Assembly: GCA_031258615.1 (NCBI GenBank)
Contig: JAIRMP010000131.1
Location: 1 to 21,166, forward strand
DNA from: Spirochaetaceae bacterium
Lineage (GTDB): Bacteria > Spirochaetota > Spirochaetia > Treponematales > Breznakiellaceae
Length of the DNA: 21,166 bases
Direction: 5' to 3'
Below the pieces are notes generated by a model, which saw only the letters and a list, made by a program, of their open reading frames with translations, did no database searches and was not told where the DNA came from. Made by a program: the position numbers and the translations under genes. Each line of letters starts with the position of its first letter. The first letter of the stretch is position 1. This document shows positions 7,110-15,566 of the stretch, piece after piece.

Positions 7110-8570
7110 ATGGAAGAAACGCTTGTACGCTCACAATGCGGTTTATACACCGTGCTTGTCGGACAAAAAACGATCCATTCACGTTACAATCCGTTGACGG
7201 AGGCGGAACGTTACATCGTTTCGTTGAATCTTGATGATAACATTCAATACATTATTTTGGCGGAATGCGGACTCTGCTATTTGATTCTGCCGCTGCGCAG
7301 AAAATTTCCGCGCGCAAAAATTGTCAGCCTGCACGCAAGTGAGTTTTACCTCGGTAAAAGCGCCGCGCCGCCGGATGCGGAATGGCTGCCCGGCTCACCT
7401 GTTGGTGTATTTCTGGAAAACGAGATTGACGATACCGAAGCGGATAAAATTAAAATTATTGAGTGGCGGCCTGCCGCGGATGTGTACGGTGAAAAATATT
7501 TAAATCTTATAAAAGACATTACAACATTTGTAAAAAGAGCGGACGCCAACAAGCGGACGCGCTCCGCCTTTGGACGCCGGTGGGTAAAAAATGTTATTAA
7601 AAATTGTTTTTTGTTCAACAATGATACGAATATGGCGCTGCCTGCGCGCTGTGATTCTGACTGCGTCGTTGCCGGGGCCGGGCCTGGCCTTGAGGACGCT
7701 TACGGGGCGATTCGGCGTGTGGTAAACGGCGGAGCGCTGCTCGTAGCCGTTTCGTCCGCCGTAAGCGCCCTGTTTCACGCCGGGCTCAATCCGGATATTA
7801 TCGTTGCCTGCGACGGCGGGAACTGGGCGCTTCTTCACCTGTTTGAAGTTGTACGCCTCTTTTCCAAAAAAGAAGGCCGGAACGGGCCGCATCCTCCGGC
7901 GCTTGCGTTCAATTTGAGCGCCGCCCTGCCTTCGTGGTGTACCATGTTTAACCTGCTGCCGTTCAGCGACGGAACCCTGTTTCAGAATCTTGCGCAAAAA
8001 TGTTTTGATATGCCGCCGCTGTCTTTTCCGCAGCGTGGGACGGTTGGGGCGTCAGCGCTCGATCTTGCTTTTTATCTGTCAGGAGGCGCGGTTTATACGG
8101 CGGGAATCGATTTTTCACACAACGACATACGCACCCACGCAAAACCTTACGCCTTTGACAAAATTTTATTTTGCGCCGCAAACCGTATGCGTCCGCTGTA
8201 CAGCCTTCAGTTTGAACGCGCTGAAATGATCAACTCCTCCGGCGCGAACAGAATCTATGCCGAGTGGTTTGCGGCGCAAAATTACCGGCGTAAAATATAT
8301 CCTGTTACTGATGATACTGTTACCACCGAAAGCGGAAGCGGCAAATGCGGCGTTGTAAAACACGTTAAAAAAAGCCATGTAAAGAATCCTGTCACGCGCC
8401 TTGTAACGGTACTCATAAATGCTCTTGAATCGCCTGAGATAAGCGGAAAATTGACGGAGGAACTGTCCGGCCTCCTGTTAAACGGGTCTCCGCCAGCGGG
8501 CCATGATTTCCGGGAAGAACTGCTGAGTATAAGCGGAAAGTACCGCGACATGGAACGGCAAAATGGATAA
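7110..8570 (+). CDS. DUF115 / Maf-type (MptE-like) protein, first copy
   Basis: A 486-aa protein of the Maf family (motility-associated factor, DUF115, 6-hydroxymethylpterin-diphosphokinase MptE-like fold). In flagellate bacteria such as Campylobacter, Clostridium and Aeromonas, Maf proteins are needed to put nonulosonic acids or related glycans on flagellin. The core is visible at ~184-240: VVAGAGPGLED (186-196), then NPDIIVACDGGN (227-238). A conserved FGRRWVKNVIKN (154-165) precedes it and is shared with the next gene. No membrane segment is seen, so it is cytoplasmic. The ATG at 7110 has no strong ribosome binding site and is probably coupled to the upstream gene (3-nt gap). Its 3' end overlaps the next gene by 8 nt. 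Confidence 0.85.
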   Translation: MEETLVRSQCGLYTVLVGQKTIHSRYNPLTEAERYIVSLNLDDNIQYIILAECGLCYLILPLRRKFPRAKIVSLHASEFYLGKSAAPPDAEWLPGSPVGVFLENEIDDTEADKIKIIEWRPAADVYGEKYLNLIKDITTFVKRADANKRTRSAFGRRWVKNVIKNCFLFNNDTNMALPARCDSDCVVAGAGPGLEDAYGAIRRVVNGGALLVAVSSAVSALFHAGLNPDIIVACDGGNWALLHLFEVVRLFSKKEGRNGPHPPALAFNLSAALPSWCTMFNLLPFSDGTLFQNLAQKCFDMPPLSFPQRGTVGASALDLAFYLSGGAVYTAGIDFSHNDIRTHAKPYAFDKILFCAANRMRPLYSLQFERAEMINSSGANRIYAEWFAAQNYRRKIYPVTDDTVTTESGSGKCGVVKHVKKSHVKNPVTRLVTVLINALESPEISGKLTEELSGLLLNGSPPAGHDFREELLSISGKYRDMERQNG

Positions 8571-10263
8571 ACATATATTTTTTGAAAGGAATCTGCTGGC
8601 CCTTTCACGCGGTAATCCGGCCCTGTGCGCGAGGCTTAGCGGGGCGGAAACGACTCTGGGACGCTACCGTTTTGTGGAGGGCAGCGGGGATGGTCGTTAT
8701 ATTCCGGCCTGGGTCGATCCGGGCGGCTCGGCGCATACACTGCATTCTCTGGTATCACCGGAACGCGAGGCGGAGAGGCTGGCCGCGACATTGACGCATG
8801 AACAGTATGTCGTGCTGATGGGGCTTGGGGCCGGTTATACGGCGGAAGCGATTCTTGCCCGCAATGACACCGCTTGCCTGCTGGTAATAGAATACGATAT
8901 TAACGGGCTTGCGGAACTTTTATGTCATTATGATTATATAAAAATATTTAACGATCCGCGTTTTTCCATTCTTGCGGACCCCAAACCGTTTGAAATCGAA
9001 AGGTATATTCTTGCCACATTTCAACCGGCTCTGTATAACGGCATACGGACGCTTCCGCTGCGCGCCCGCACAATCCATGACGATTCGCATTTTACGCCCG
9101 CGGCGGAGGCGATTAAGTCCGCGCTGGACAAGGTATCATCGGATTATTCAGTGCAGGCGATGTTTGGCAAACGCTGGTTCTCAAATATTATCCGTAACAT
9201 TTTTACGGCGGAAAAGCAGAGCGGCGTGTTTGCGCCGGTAAAACACGCCGCTATATGCGCGGCAGGCCCCTCGCTGGATTTACAGCTTGAACTAATAGCC
9301 CGAAAGCGAAAAACTTTTTTTCTCATATCAACGGATACGGCCCTGTCAACTTTGCTGGAAGCGGGGCTGCCTCCTGACGCGGTAATATCGATAGACTGTC
9401 AGCATATAAGTTACTACCATTTTATGAATCCCCTGCCGCCGGACATTCCGCTGTTCCTGGACCTGTCAAGCCCGCCGCTTTTAACTACACTGGCAAAAAA
9501 AACTTTTTTCTTTTCCGGCGGACATCCGCTTGGTATTTACATAACGCATTTTTTCAGGCATTTTCCGGTAATTGATACTTCCGGCGCAAACGTTACGTTT
9601 GCGGCCCTTTCACTGGCGGAACGACTGGGCGCCTCTGTCGTCGAACTGTACGGCGCGGATTTTTCATACCCAAAGGGAAAGCTATATACACGCCCGGCCT
9701 ACCTGTACCCGTACTTTCACAGAAAGCAAAACCGCTTAAAACCGGCTGAAAATTTTGCGGCTTCATTTTTGTACAACGCAAAATCTTTACGGCGTGTTGA
9801 AAACGGTTCTTCATGGTACTATGAGACACGGGCGCTCGGTATGTACCGCGAAAAATTTGAACAAAAGGTTTCGTCCACCAATATAGTACTCTACACCGCG
9901 CCTGGCGAGGGCACCCCTGTGAAATTTTCCGCCACCGGCAATTGCGGTGGTAATCCTGATTTGATATTTGAGGTAAACAAGCCTGTACAGCTTCTTGCGG
10001 CCGGGAAACCCCTGTGCGGGGCAAAAGAATTTTTGGAAACATACCGCAAAAAAGTAAGCGAGCTGCCATTGCCGGAAGATAATATCACGGTATATCAGCG
10101 TAAATTGTCAGATATGCAGCATTTAATATTTACTACACTGCTGCCCGCAGCCGCCGCGATAAAATACCGCTGTGCAGGTTTTAGCACAAAAGAATTATTA
10201 TCCGCCGTAAAAAATTATTGTATGTCGGAAATATCCAATGTAAGCGCTGCCCATTTCCATTAG
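8563..10263 (+). CDS. DUF115 / Maf-type (MptE-like) protein, second copy
   Basis: A 566-aa paralogue of the upstream protein. It has an N-terminal Rossmann-like segment (VLMGLGAGYTAEAIL, 84-98), then the shared linker FGKRWFSNIIRN (201-212), the core AAICAAGPSLDL (229-240) and DAVISIDCQ (272-280). The Maf role in flagellin glycosylation is known for other bacteria. Its role here is inferred. The start overlaps the previous stop by 8 nt, a standard sign of coupled translation. A 16-nt hairpin follows the stop. The C-terminal third (~420-566) is specific to this copy and has no motif I recognise. Confidence 0.88.
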   Translation: MDKHIFFERNLLALSRGNPALCARLSGAETTLGRYRFVEGSGDGRYIPAWVDPGGSAHTLHSLVSPEREAERLAATLTHEQYVVLMGLGAGYTAEAILARNDTACLLVIEYDINGLAELLCHYDYIKIFNDPRFSILADPKPFEIERYILATFQPALYNGIRTLPLRARTIHDDSHFTPAAEAIKSALDKVSSDYSVQAMFGKRWFSNIIRNIFTAEKQSGVFAPVKHAAICAAGPSLDLQLELIARKRKTFFLISTDTALSTLLEAGLPPDAVISIDCQHISYYHFMNPLPPDIPLFLDLSSPPLLTTLAKKTFFFSGGHPLGIYITHFFRHFPVIDTSGANVTFAALSLAERLGASVVELYGADFSYPKGKLYTRPAYLYPYFHRKQNRLKPAENFAASFLYNAKSLRRVENGSSWYYETRALGMYREKFEQKVSSTNIVLYTAPGEGTPVKFSATGNCGGNPDLIFEVNKPVQLLAAGKPLCGAKEFLETYRKKVSELPLPEDNITVYQRKLSDMQHLIFTTLLPAAAAIKYRCAGFSTKELLSAVKNYCMSEISNVSAAHFH

Positions 10264-10271
10264 AGTTGTTT

Positions 10272-10287
10272 GGAAACTTCAGTTTCC
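10272..10287 (+). terminator. Small hairpin after the DUF115 operon
   Basis: GGAAAC-TTCA-GTTTCC forms a 6-bp stem with a 4-nt loop 9 nt after the stop codon. No T-tract follows, so termination activity is doubtful. The same arm sequences return in the leader of the next gene (10498-10517). Confidence 0.35.
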
Positions 10288-10497
10288 GTCGCATCAAAGG
10301 TTCGCTAGCAACCGCTTAAAAACCAATATCCGCTAGTATTGAATCGCCCATCCCACCCTTTTGCCATAGCTCACACAAAAGCCCCAATATTTCCAGGAAA
10401 CGACTAAAACCATACACTTCGCATCCTTGTATGTTGTTTTTGGACATTTTATGGTAAACTCCAATCACTGATCAAATCCGCCGTAGCGGGACATTAG

Positions 10498-10526
10498 GTT
10501 TCCCCTAAACAGGAAACTGGAAGGAG
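10498..10526 (+). promoter_or_regulatory. Leader hairpin and ribosome binding site
   Basis: GTTTCC (10498-10503) can pair with GGAAAC (10512-10517), directly before the strong ribosome binding site AAGGAG (10521-10526) of the gene starting at 10534. I see nothing else in 10288-10497. Confidence 0.5.
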
Positions 10527-10533
10527 TACAAAT

Positions 10534-11526
10534 ATGGGTAAGCAGGTTTTGTTCTTTTTGCTGGCAGGCGCCGTTCTTCTGGTGGTGGGCTGTTCAAAGG
10601 AGGCGCCGCCGGTCCCGGCGGTGGTAACGGAAGAAACTGTCGGCGAGACGCTGACTGCAGTTCCGGTGGCGGGTTACGGCTATTCGTTACGCATTGGCAT
10701 GTGGCTCTATACCCTTCCTAACGACACAGGGGCCCAGACGGATGTTGTCAAGGCGCTCGAATCGATTCCGATGGGCGAAAAGCTATTTTTAATTGACGCG
10801 GAACCGAGGAAAGCGATAAATCCCTATGACGGCAAAGCGTATGATTATTACCGCGTCAGGCGGGATACGGGTAAAGAAGGCCTGGTTTTTGCGAATCAGT
10901 TGACGGTGGGTAGTGAGCTGGCCGTTGTGGCCGATGAAAAGGCGAACCTCTACCGCAGTCCCAAAAACGTTGATGCCAGCGATTATGTTCTGTTCCGCAA
11001 GACGGTGCTGGGCGTCTTTCCCGAAACCGAAAAAGACGGTTTCATCCGGATAGAAGCCTATGATCCGGTGAATCAGGCATACCGTAGAAATCTGTTTATC
11101 AAAACTTCCGCGGTTTCTTACAGTGAGCAGGATGTACAGTCCTCTATCCTGCTGCAAACCGCCGGGGCGCTGGACCCGGAAAAGGAAAAGAACCGCCGCT
11201 CGGCCCTGCTCGACTCGGCGCTGTACGATTACCCCCAGTCAATTTTTGCCGACGACATACGGGCCCTCGCCGGAAATGGCGGCGATGTGCCGGTACAGGC
11301 TGCGGATATATCGTTCCGGGTGATTAGCGATAACGTGAATGTCCGCGAAAACCCCAACGCCTCATCCCGAGTGATTACGCAGCTTGAAGACGGCGCCAAC
11401 ATTTGGGCCGATGAGGAAACGGTTGACCGCTTTACCATCGACGGTGAAACGGCGCGGTGGTACCACATCACCGAACCGGCGGACGGATGGGTTTTCGGCG
11501 CCTGGCTGGAAGATGTCAGCCGATAA
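10534..11526 (+). CDS. SH3-domain lipoprotein
   Basis: A 330-aa lipoprotein. The signal sequence MGKQVLFFLLAGAVLLVVGC ends in a lipobox (LVVGC), so Cys20 should be lipidated and the protein anchored to the inner or outer membrane facing the periplasm. Residues ~45-115 and ~118-180 look like diverged SH3b folds (YYRVRRDTGKEGLVFANQL is typical). Residues ~205-245 are helical. Residues ~260-328 are a clear SH3b domain (VNVRENPNASSRVITQL, ending GWVFGAWLEDV). SH3b domains in bacteria often bind peptidoglycan or wall-linked peptides, so envelope maintenance is plausible. A strong ribosome binding site (AAGGAG) precedes the ATG. It is probably monocistronic. Confidence 0.88.
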   Translation: MGKQVLFFLLAGAVLLVVGCSKEAPPVPAVVTEETVGETLTAVPVAGYGYSLRIGMWLYTLPNDTGAQTDVVKALESIPMGEKLFLIDAEPRKAINPYDGKAYDYYRVRRDTGKEGLVFANQLTVGSELAVVADEKANLYRSPKNVDASDYVLFRKTVLGVFPETEKDGFIRIEAYDPVNQAYRRNLFIKTSAVSYSEQDVQSSILLQTAGALDPEKEKNRRSALLDSALYDYPQSIFADDIRALAGNGGDVPVQAADISFRVISDNVNVRENPNASSRVITQLEDGANIWADEETVDRFTIDGETARWYHITEPADGWVFGAWLEDVSR

Positions 11527-11636
11527 CAGGATGAATCTGCAGGTGCCCGGGTAAAGTCCGGCGGACTCAACCCCCGAAGGATCGATCCTCCCCCGGACCG
11601 CCGGAGGGCGGAAAGGCTCCGCAGGGGCGGGCGGTC

Positions 11637-11668
11637 CCGGAAACTGCGGCCCAAAGCCGGGTTTCCGG
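11637..11668. terminator. Hairpin between convergent genes
   Basis: CCGGAAAC (11637-11644) pairs with GTTTCCGG (11661-11668), and inside it CGGC pairs with GCCG. It sits in the 11527-11697 gap between two converging genes, where a shared terminator is expected. It lacks a clear T-tract on either strand, so the call is tentative. Confidence 0.4.
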
Positions 11669-11697
11669 AACTGCCCGATAAGCTTGTTTCTGTCGGA

Positions 11698-13128
11698 CTA
11701 TAATATAAAACCAAAGATAATATACAGTACCGTCGCCGCCGCTGCGCAGATCAGCGCATAGGGAAGCTGAGTCCTGACATGGGAATACAGATCGGTACCC
11801 GCCGACATGGACGAGAGTATCGTCGTATCCGACATAGGAGAGCAGTGATCGCCGAAAATTCCCCCGGAAATTACCGCTCCTATGGTGAGCAGTATGTTGG
11901 AATTCATCGATACCGCCATGGGAATGGCAATGGGCATCATAATCGAAAAGGTTCCCCAACTGGTTCCCGTACAGAAAGATATAACCGCCCCGAGGAGAAA
12001 AATGATCGCCGGTCCGAAGACGCCGCTTACCCGTCCTTCCACCAGACCGGCAAGGAATTTGCCCGTTCCCAGGGCCGAAATTCCCCGGCCTATGGCGAAG
12101 GCAAGGGACAGAAGAATGACCAGAGAAAGCATGCTGCTTACCCCCTTAAAGACATAGGCGCCGAATTCCTTTGCGGTCATAAGCTTCTGAATCCGGTAGT
12201 AGATCAGCATACATATCAACGTGATAATGATCGCATAGAGGATCGAAGTAGTCCCGTCTCCCTTCGTAAGATTTCCCTTTCCCGAGATCAAAAGCCCGGC
12301 GAAGGTTCCTGCTATGAGGATGGCCAGGGGGATTGCCATGTTACTCTTCTTTTCCTTTCCCTTAACGGCGCGGACATCTCCCGAATCTTCGTCGTTGAGG
12401 AGCGGGGTAACTCCGTCATCATAAAGCTTTCCCGTATGCTCAACGCGCAGTTCCGCCTTTTTCATCGCGCCGAAATCTTTACCCGTGATAATGATGACAA
12501 AGACGAACACCAGGGTAACGATGCAGTAAAACTGAAAGGGAAGGCTCCGCATAAGAAGGGGCAGAGGATCGCCTGAAATGATACCGGCGGCAATCTGGGA
12601 TCCGATAAGTCCCATGAGCATAGCTCCCCAGGAATTGAGGGGAATGATTGCATTTACCGGCGCCGAAGTCGAATCGCAAATATAGGAAAGTTTTTCCCGC
12701 GACACTTTAAGCTTATCAAAAATGGACCGGGTAACTACTCCGGCAAACATAATGCTTAAAAGACCGTCAACGAAGATGATGAGTCCTATAATGTAGGTAA
12801 GCAGCATGGCCGCCCGCTTGTTTTTGATGGCTCTGTTTTTTTCGGTAAGAAAGTTAACGAAACCGTCAACCCCGCCGGAAATGCGTACCAAAAGAACAAA
12901 GGCCCCCATAAGAGCGGTGAAGAGGAATATTTTGAGATTGTCGGCGCTTGACCAAACCCCCAGAATGCCGTCGAGGGTTACATGCACCGCCGCGAAGGGA
13001 TTCCACTTGCTCATAATAAGATGACTGAGGAAGGTTCCTATCAGCAGGGCAAGGGAAATCTTCCGCCATTTGATGGCAATAAACAGAGCCAGCACCGGCG
13101 GCAAAACCGAAAGAATTCCGTAGTTCAT
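11698..13128 (-). CDS. nhaC: NhaC-family Na+/H+ antiporter-like transporter
   Basis: A 476-aa inner-membrane protein with about 11-12 hydrophobic segments, starting NYGILSVLPPVLALFIAI. Family signatures are GTSWGTFSIMMPIAIPMA and FGDHCSPMSDTTILSSMSAG near the C-terminus. The family exchanges Na+ for H+, and some members exchange organic acids or amino acids, so the substrate is open. The start at 13128 is preferred over an upstream in-frame ATG at 13143 because AAGGAGAG lies just before it and the family N-terminus begins there. It follows the PLP enzyme gene by 66 nt on the same strand, which suggests co-transcription and perhaps uptake of that enzyme's substrate. Confidence 0.88.
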   Translation of the reverse strand: MNYGILSVLPPVLALFIAIKWRKISLALLIGTFLSHLIMSKWNPFAAVHVTLDGILGVWSSADNLKIFLFTALMGAFVLLVRISGGVDGFVNFLTEKNRAIKNKRAAMLLTYIIGLIIFVDGLLSIMFAGVVTRSIFDKLKVSREKLSYICDSTSAPVNAIIPLNSWGAMLMGLIGSQIAAGIISGDPLPLLMRSLPFQFYCIVTLVFVFVIIITGKDFGAMKKAELRVEHTGKLYDDGVTPLLNDEDSGDVRAVKGKEKKSNMAIPLAILIAGTFAGLLISGKGNLTKGDGTTSILYAIIITLICMLIYYRIQKLMTAKEFGAYVFKGVSSMLSLVILLSLAFAIGRGISALGTGKFLAGLVEGRVSGVFGPAIIFLLGAVISFCTGTSWGTFSIMMPIAIPMAVSMNSNILLTIGAVISGGIFGDHCSPMSDTTILSSMSAGTDLYSHVRTQLPYALICAAAATVLYIIFGFIL

Positions 13129-13194
13129 ATTTCTCTCCTTCAAATTGTAGTTTCAAATTATAGTCTGTTCGGACATAATTCCCCGCTTGGGCTT

Positions 13195-14232
13195 TTACCT
13201 CCTTTGGAGCCGATCCCGGGACGGCGGATTTGCAAACTGGCTGAAAAGGGAGCCGAAGCCCCCGCTGTGCAGATAGCAGACACCGCCTTCCGTTTTTCTC
13301 CTGCGAATATAATCTTCCATACCGGCAACAACCTTGCCCGAGTACACATGCTCGATAAAGATCCCCTCCCGGCCCGGAAAGGACAGCACCGCCGTTTCGC
13401 ATTCTGCCGTGTTAATTCCCCAGCCCGCTCCCCGGTAGTCGTCCACGATGTCGCAACGGTCCTCGAGATCGCCGGGGAAGGGAAGTTCCGCGGCAAGCTC
13501 CGCTTCACCGATGGTCTTTGCGATATGTTCCCTTAATACTTCCCGGCGGTCTTCAACGCTGATTACACAGATACGAAAAGGCCGTCCCAGCGCCGCGTTG
13601 CCGTATATGATTCCCGCGGCCATTCCGCCGTTTCCCCCGGAAACAAAGATAGTGCCGATGCCGAAACCCTGTTCGGAACATTGACGGCAGATCTCGGTAA
13701 TAGTTTCCGCATAACCAAGGGCTCCTATTCCCGACGTGCCGCCGTTACGGATGACATAGGGTTTACATCCTTTTTCCGTCAGTTCCCCGCGAAGTTTTTC
13801 TTCAAAGAAACGACGTTCATCGGCGCTCACGTCTCCAAGAAAAACGGACTCCGCCCCCATAATGCGGTTGAGGAGCAGATTCCCCGCGCAGGGTTCGTTT
13901 TCCGCGCAGTTGTGAATCAGAATACAGGGAAGGGAGATCCGGGCGCAGGCTGCGGCGGTCAGCGTACAGAGGTTGGACTGGCCCGGACCGGATACGATAA
14001 TCCGGTCCGCTCCTCCCTCGACGGCTTCGCCCAGCAGGAACTCAAGGCTCCTGAGCTTGTTTCCGCCGGGGCCCAGTCCTGAAAGATCGTCGCGCTTAAT
14101 AAAAATACCACCGTACCCAAGGGCCGCCTCAAGGCCGGATAGTCTGTGCAGGGGAGTGGGATAACAGCCAAGCCGGACCCGGGGCAGACGGCTAAGCGCA
14201 ATAGTCAGGACATCTGCGGCGGGTTTGCGCAT
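13195..14232 (-). CDS. D-cysteine desulfhydrase / ACC deaminase family PLP enzyme
   Basis: A 345-aa cytoplasmic PLP enzyme of fold type II. The pattern YPTPLHRL...FIKRDDLSGLGPGGNKLRSLE (24-63) has Lys59 as the expected Schiff-base lysine. SGPGQSNLCTLTAAAC (81-96) holds the conserved Gln-Ser-Asn segment, and VSGGNGGMAAGI is the phosphate-binding loop. Family members break D-cysteine into pyruvate, H2S and ammonia, or deaminate aminocyclopropane-carboxylate. The two cannot be separated here. Much longer in-frame extensions upstream (to 14778) run through the divergent reductase gene and are not real. The start at 14232 gives the family N-terminus. It heads a two-gene unit with the NhaC-type transporter. 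Confidence 0.85.
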   Translation of the reverse strand: MRKPAADVLTIALSRLPRVRLGCYPTPLHRLSGLEAALGYGGIFIKRDDLSGLGPGGNKLRSLEFLLGEAVEGGADRIIVSGPGQSNLCTLTAAACARISLPCILIHNCAENEPCAGNLLLNRIMGAESVFLGDVSADERRFFEEKLRGELTEKGCKPYVIRNGGTSGIGALGYAETITEICRQCSEQGFGIGTIFVSGGNGGMAAGIIYGNAALGRPFRICVISVEDRREVLREHIAKTIGEAELAAELPFPGDLEDRCDIVDDYRGAGWGINTAECETAVLSFPGREGIFIEHVYSGKVVAGMEDYIRRRKTEGGVCYLHSGGFGSLFSQFANPPSRDRLQRR

Positions 14233-14238
14233 AACGGT

Positions 14239-14267
14239 ATGATAGCAGAAAAACCTTGTATTGAGAA
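14239..14267 (-). promoter_or_regulatory. Candidate promoter of the PLP-enzyme unit
   Basis: On the minus strand, TTCTCA (14267-14262), a 17-nt spacer and TATCAT (14244-14239) match a sigma70 promoter at 4/6 and 5/6 positions. Only 6 nt separate the -10 box from the ATG at 14232, and no Shine-Dalgarno sequence is seen, so the mRNA would begin at or next to the start codon. Confidence 0.4.
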
Positions 14268-14331
14268 GGGCTTGGGGAAAGGCTGTCTCTATGATAGATT
14301 TATACGGAAAAATTTCGGCGGAGGGAATAGT

Positions 14332-14829
14332 ATGTTCACCATAAAAAAAGAAGATGACCCCCGGGTGAATCTTGCTCTTATGACGGAAACGGCGGCGGCC
14401 ATGCTTGAAGGTGAAGAAGATAGTATCGCCGCCCTGGCCAATATTTCGGCGCTCATTAAAGCGTATCTTGAGGATATTAACTGGGCGGGGTTTTATATTC
14501 TTAAAGGAAAGGATCTGGTGCTGGGGCCCTTCCAGGGGCTTCCCGCCTGTTCCCGAATTGGCGAAGGCCGGGGGGTGTGCGGCAGGGCCGTACAGGAGGG
14601 CAGGCCCGTTATCACCGGCAATGTCCGCGAGTTCCCCGGACATATCGCCTGCGATTCCGCATCGGCCTCGGAGATAGTGATCCCCCTGTTTAAGCAGGGT
14701 ACCGTGTACGGAGTGCTGGATCTGGATAGCCCCCGTTTGAACCGCTTTTCCGCCCTGGAAGAAGAATACCTGACCCAAACCGGCCGCCTCATAGGAGCCT
14801 TTCTTGAACGCGTGGAAGGGCGGGGTTAA
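14332..14829 (+). CDS. msrC: Free methionine-(R)-sulfoxide reductase (GAF domain)
   Basis: A 165-aa single GAF-domain enzyme that reduces free L-methionine-(R)-sulfoxide with thioredoxin as electron donor, repairing oxidised methionine in the cytoplasm. The diagnostic pattern is complete: GPFQGLPACSRIGEGRGVCG (65-84) and FPGHIACDSASASEIVIPLF (101-120). Cys73, Cys83 and Cys107 have the same spacing (10 and 24) as the three redox cysteines of the E. coli enzyme, and the length is the same class. The start at 14332 is chosen because of GGAGGG just upstream and the family length. In-frame codons further upstream (to 14146) overlap the divergent gene and are not used. It is divergent from the PLP-enzyme gene. 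Confidence 0.95.
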   Translation: MFTIKKEDDPRVNLALMTETAAAMLEGEEDSIAALANISALIKAYLEDINWAGFYILKGKDLVLGPFQGLPACSRIGEGRGVCGRAVQEGRPVITGNVREFPGHIACDSASASEIVIPLFKQGTVYGVLDLDSPRLNRFSALEEEYLTQTGRLIGAFLERVEGRG

Positions 14830-15104
14830 TGCTTCGTGGGATCGTGAAGAGCTACGGCAGGGCCAAATGAGTATGAGACTTGTTCGGGAATACGGTTGGC
14901 TATACCGGAAGTCCCGTCATTTTTACCGCCGGGCCCCTGGCTTGCCGGGTTATGGACTCCGGCCTTCCAAACAGGCAGGGTTTCCGGCCAGCTCATCCGG
15001 GAGTCCGTTTGCCCCGGACGGGAGCCCGAAATCTCCGGCAGGCGCCGGGCGCCTTACAAAGACCCGGCGATTCCGGCCCGGATTGAGTGATGGTGTTTCC
15101 TCTA
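14830..15104. other. GC-rich gap without a supported gene
   Basis: The stop of the reductase gene overlaps an ATG (TAATG, 14829) that opens only a 13-codon frame. The next open stretch in that frame (to ~15086) is interrupted by two stops near its start. Three overlapping short frames on the plus strand share no recognisable motif. It may be a decayed gene or plain spacer. Confidence 0.4.
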
Positions 15105-15566
15105 TTAGGAGATGATATACCAGCCGCTCCGGGGCCGCCTGCGAAACATTCCGCGGATAAGGGGAAAAAGAGCGGCGGTAAAGAAACCCGCCAGGCCTCC
15201 GCCTATGCGCCAGCCCTCTCCGGTGCCTCCCGCGGCGGGGATAAGGTAGCCTGCGAAAAAACCCAGCACCGGCGGAAAAATTGCCTCTGAACTCTGGATC
15301 AGTACACTGCGGAGCGGGAACACGGCCGTAACGGTCTGTCCCGGTGAGAGCGGTAATCCGTTGCGGTTTTCGGCCTGTACCAGACTTGTCTTTTTACGGC
15401 AGTCCCGTTTCATGCAGCCGTAACAGGCTTCGTCTCCGCCCAATTCCAGGGTAACCAGATCATCCTTGATCTCCCGGACCAGGGCTCTTTTGGTAAATAC
15501 GCCGGTCCCGGAGGCGGCGCCGTTTGTGAAAGAAGCGCCGGTTTCGCGAAAATCACCGTCATCCAT
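15105..15566 (-). CDS. RseC/MucC-like membrane protein
   Basis: A 153-aa protein with the layout of the RseC/MucC family (positive regulator of sigma-E and part of a SoxR-reducing system in enterics): an N-terminal ~85 aa soluble domain with a cysteine cluster (Cys48, Cys51, Cys56 in EACYGCMKRDC), then two membrane segments (~95-113 and ~119-138) and a basic tail (FRRRPR). In diderms the family often goes with electron transport at the inner membrane. The cysteine set is shorter than in some members. The start overlaps the YmdB-like stop by 8 nt, so the two are co-translated. The role here is inferred by family only. Confidence 0.8.
   Translation of the reverse strand: MDDGDFRETGASFTNGAASGTGVFTKRALVREIKDDLVTLELGGDEACYGCMKRDCRKKTSLVQAENRNGLPLSPGQTVTAVFPLRSVLIQSSEAIFPPVLGFFAGYLIPAAGGTGEGWRIGGGLAGFFTAALFPLIRGMFRRRPRSGWYIIS

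Noticed and set aside
12479..12679. Short antisense frames within the NhaC-type gene, and similar frames within other genes
   Set aside because: They overlap well-supported genes and show no motif or ribosome binding site.
14233..14778. 527-aa version of the PLP enzyme frame
   Set aside because: The extension runs antisense through the reductase gene, which has all its family motifs. The enzyme family starts at 14232.
14829..15086. A gene coupled to the reductase through TAATG
   Set aside because: The frame stops after 13 codons and again shortly after, and the later open part has no recognisable motif.
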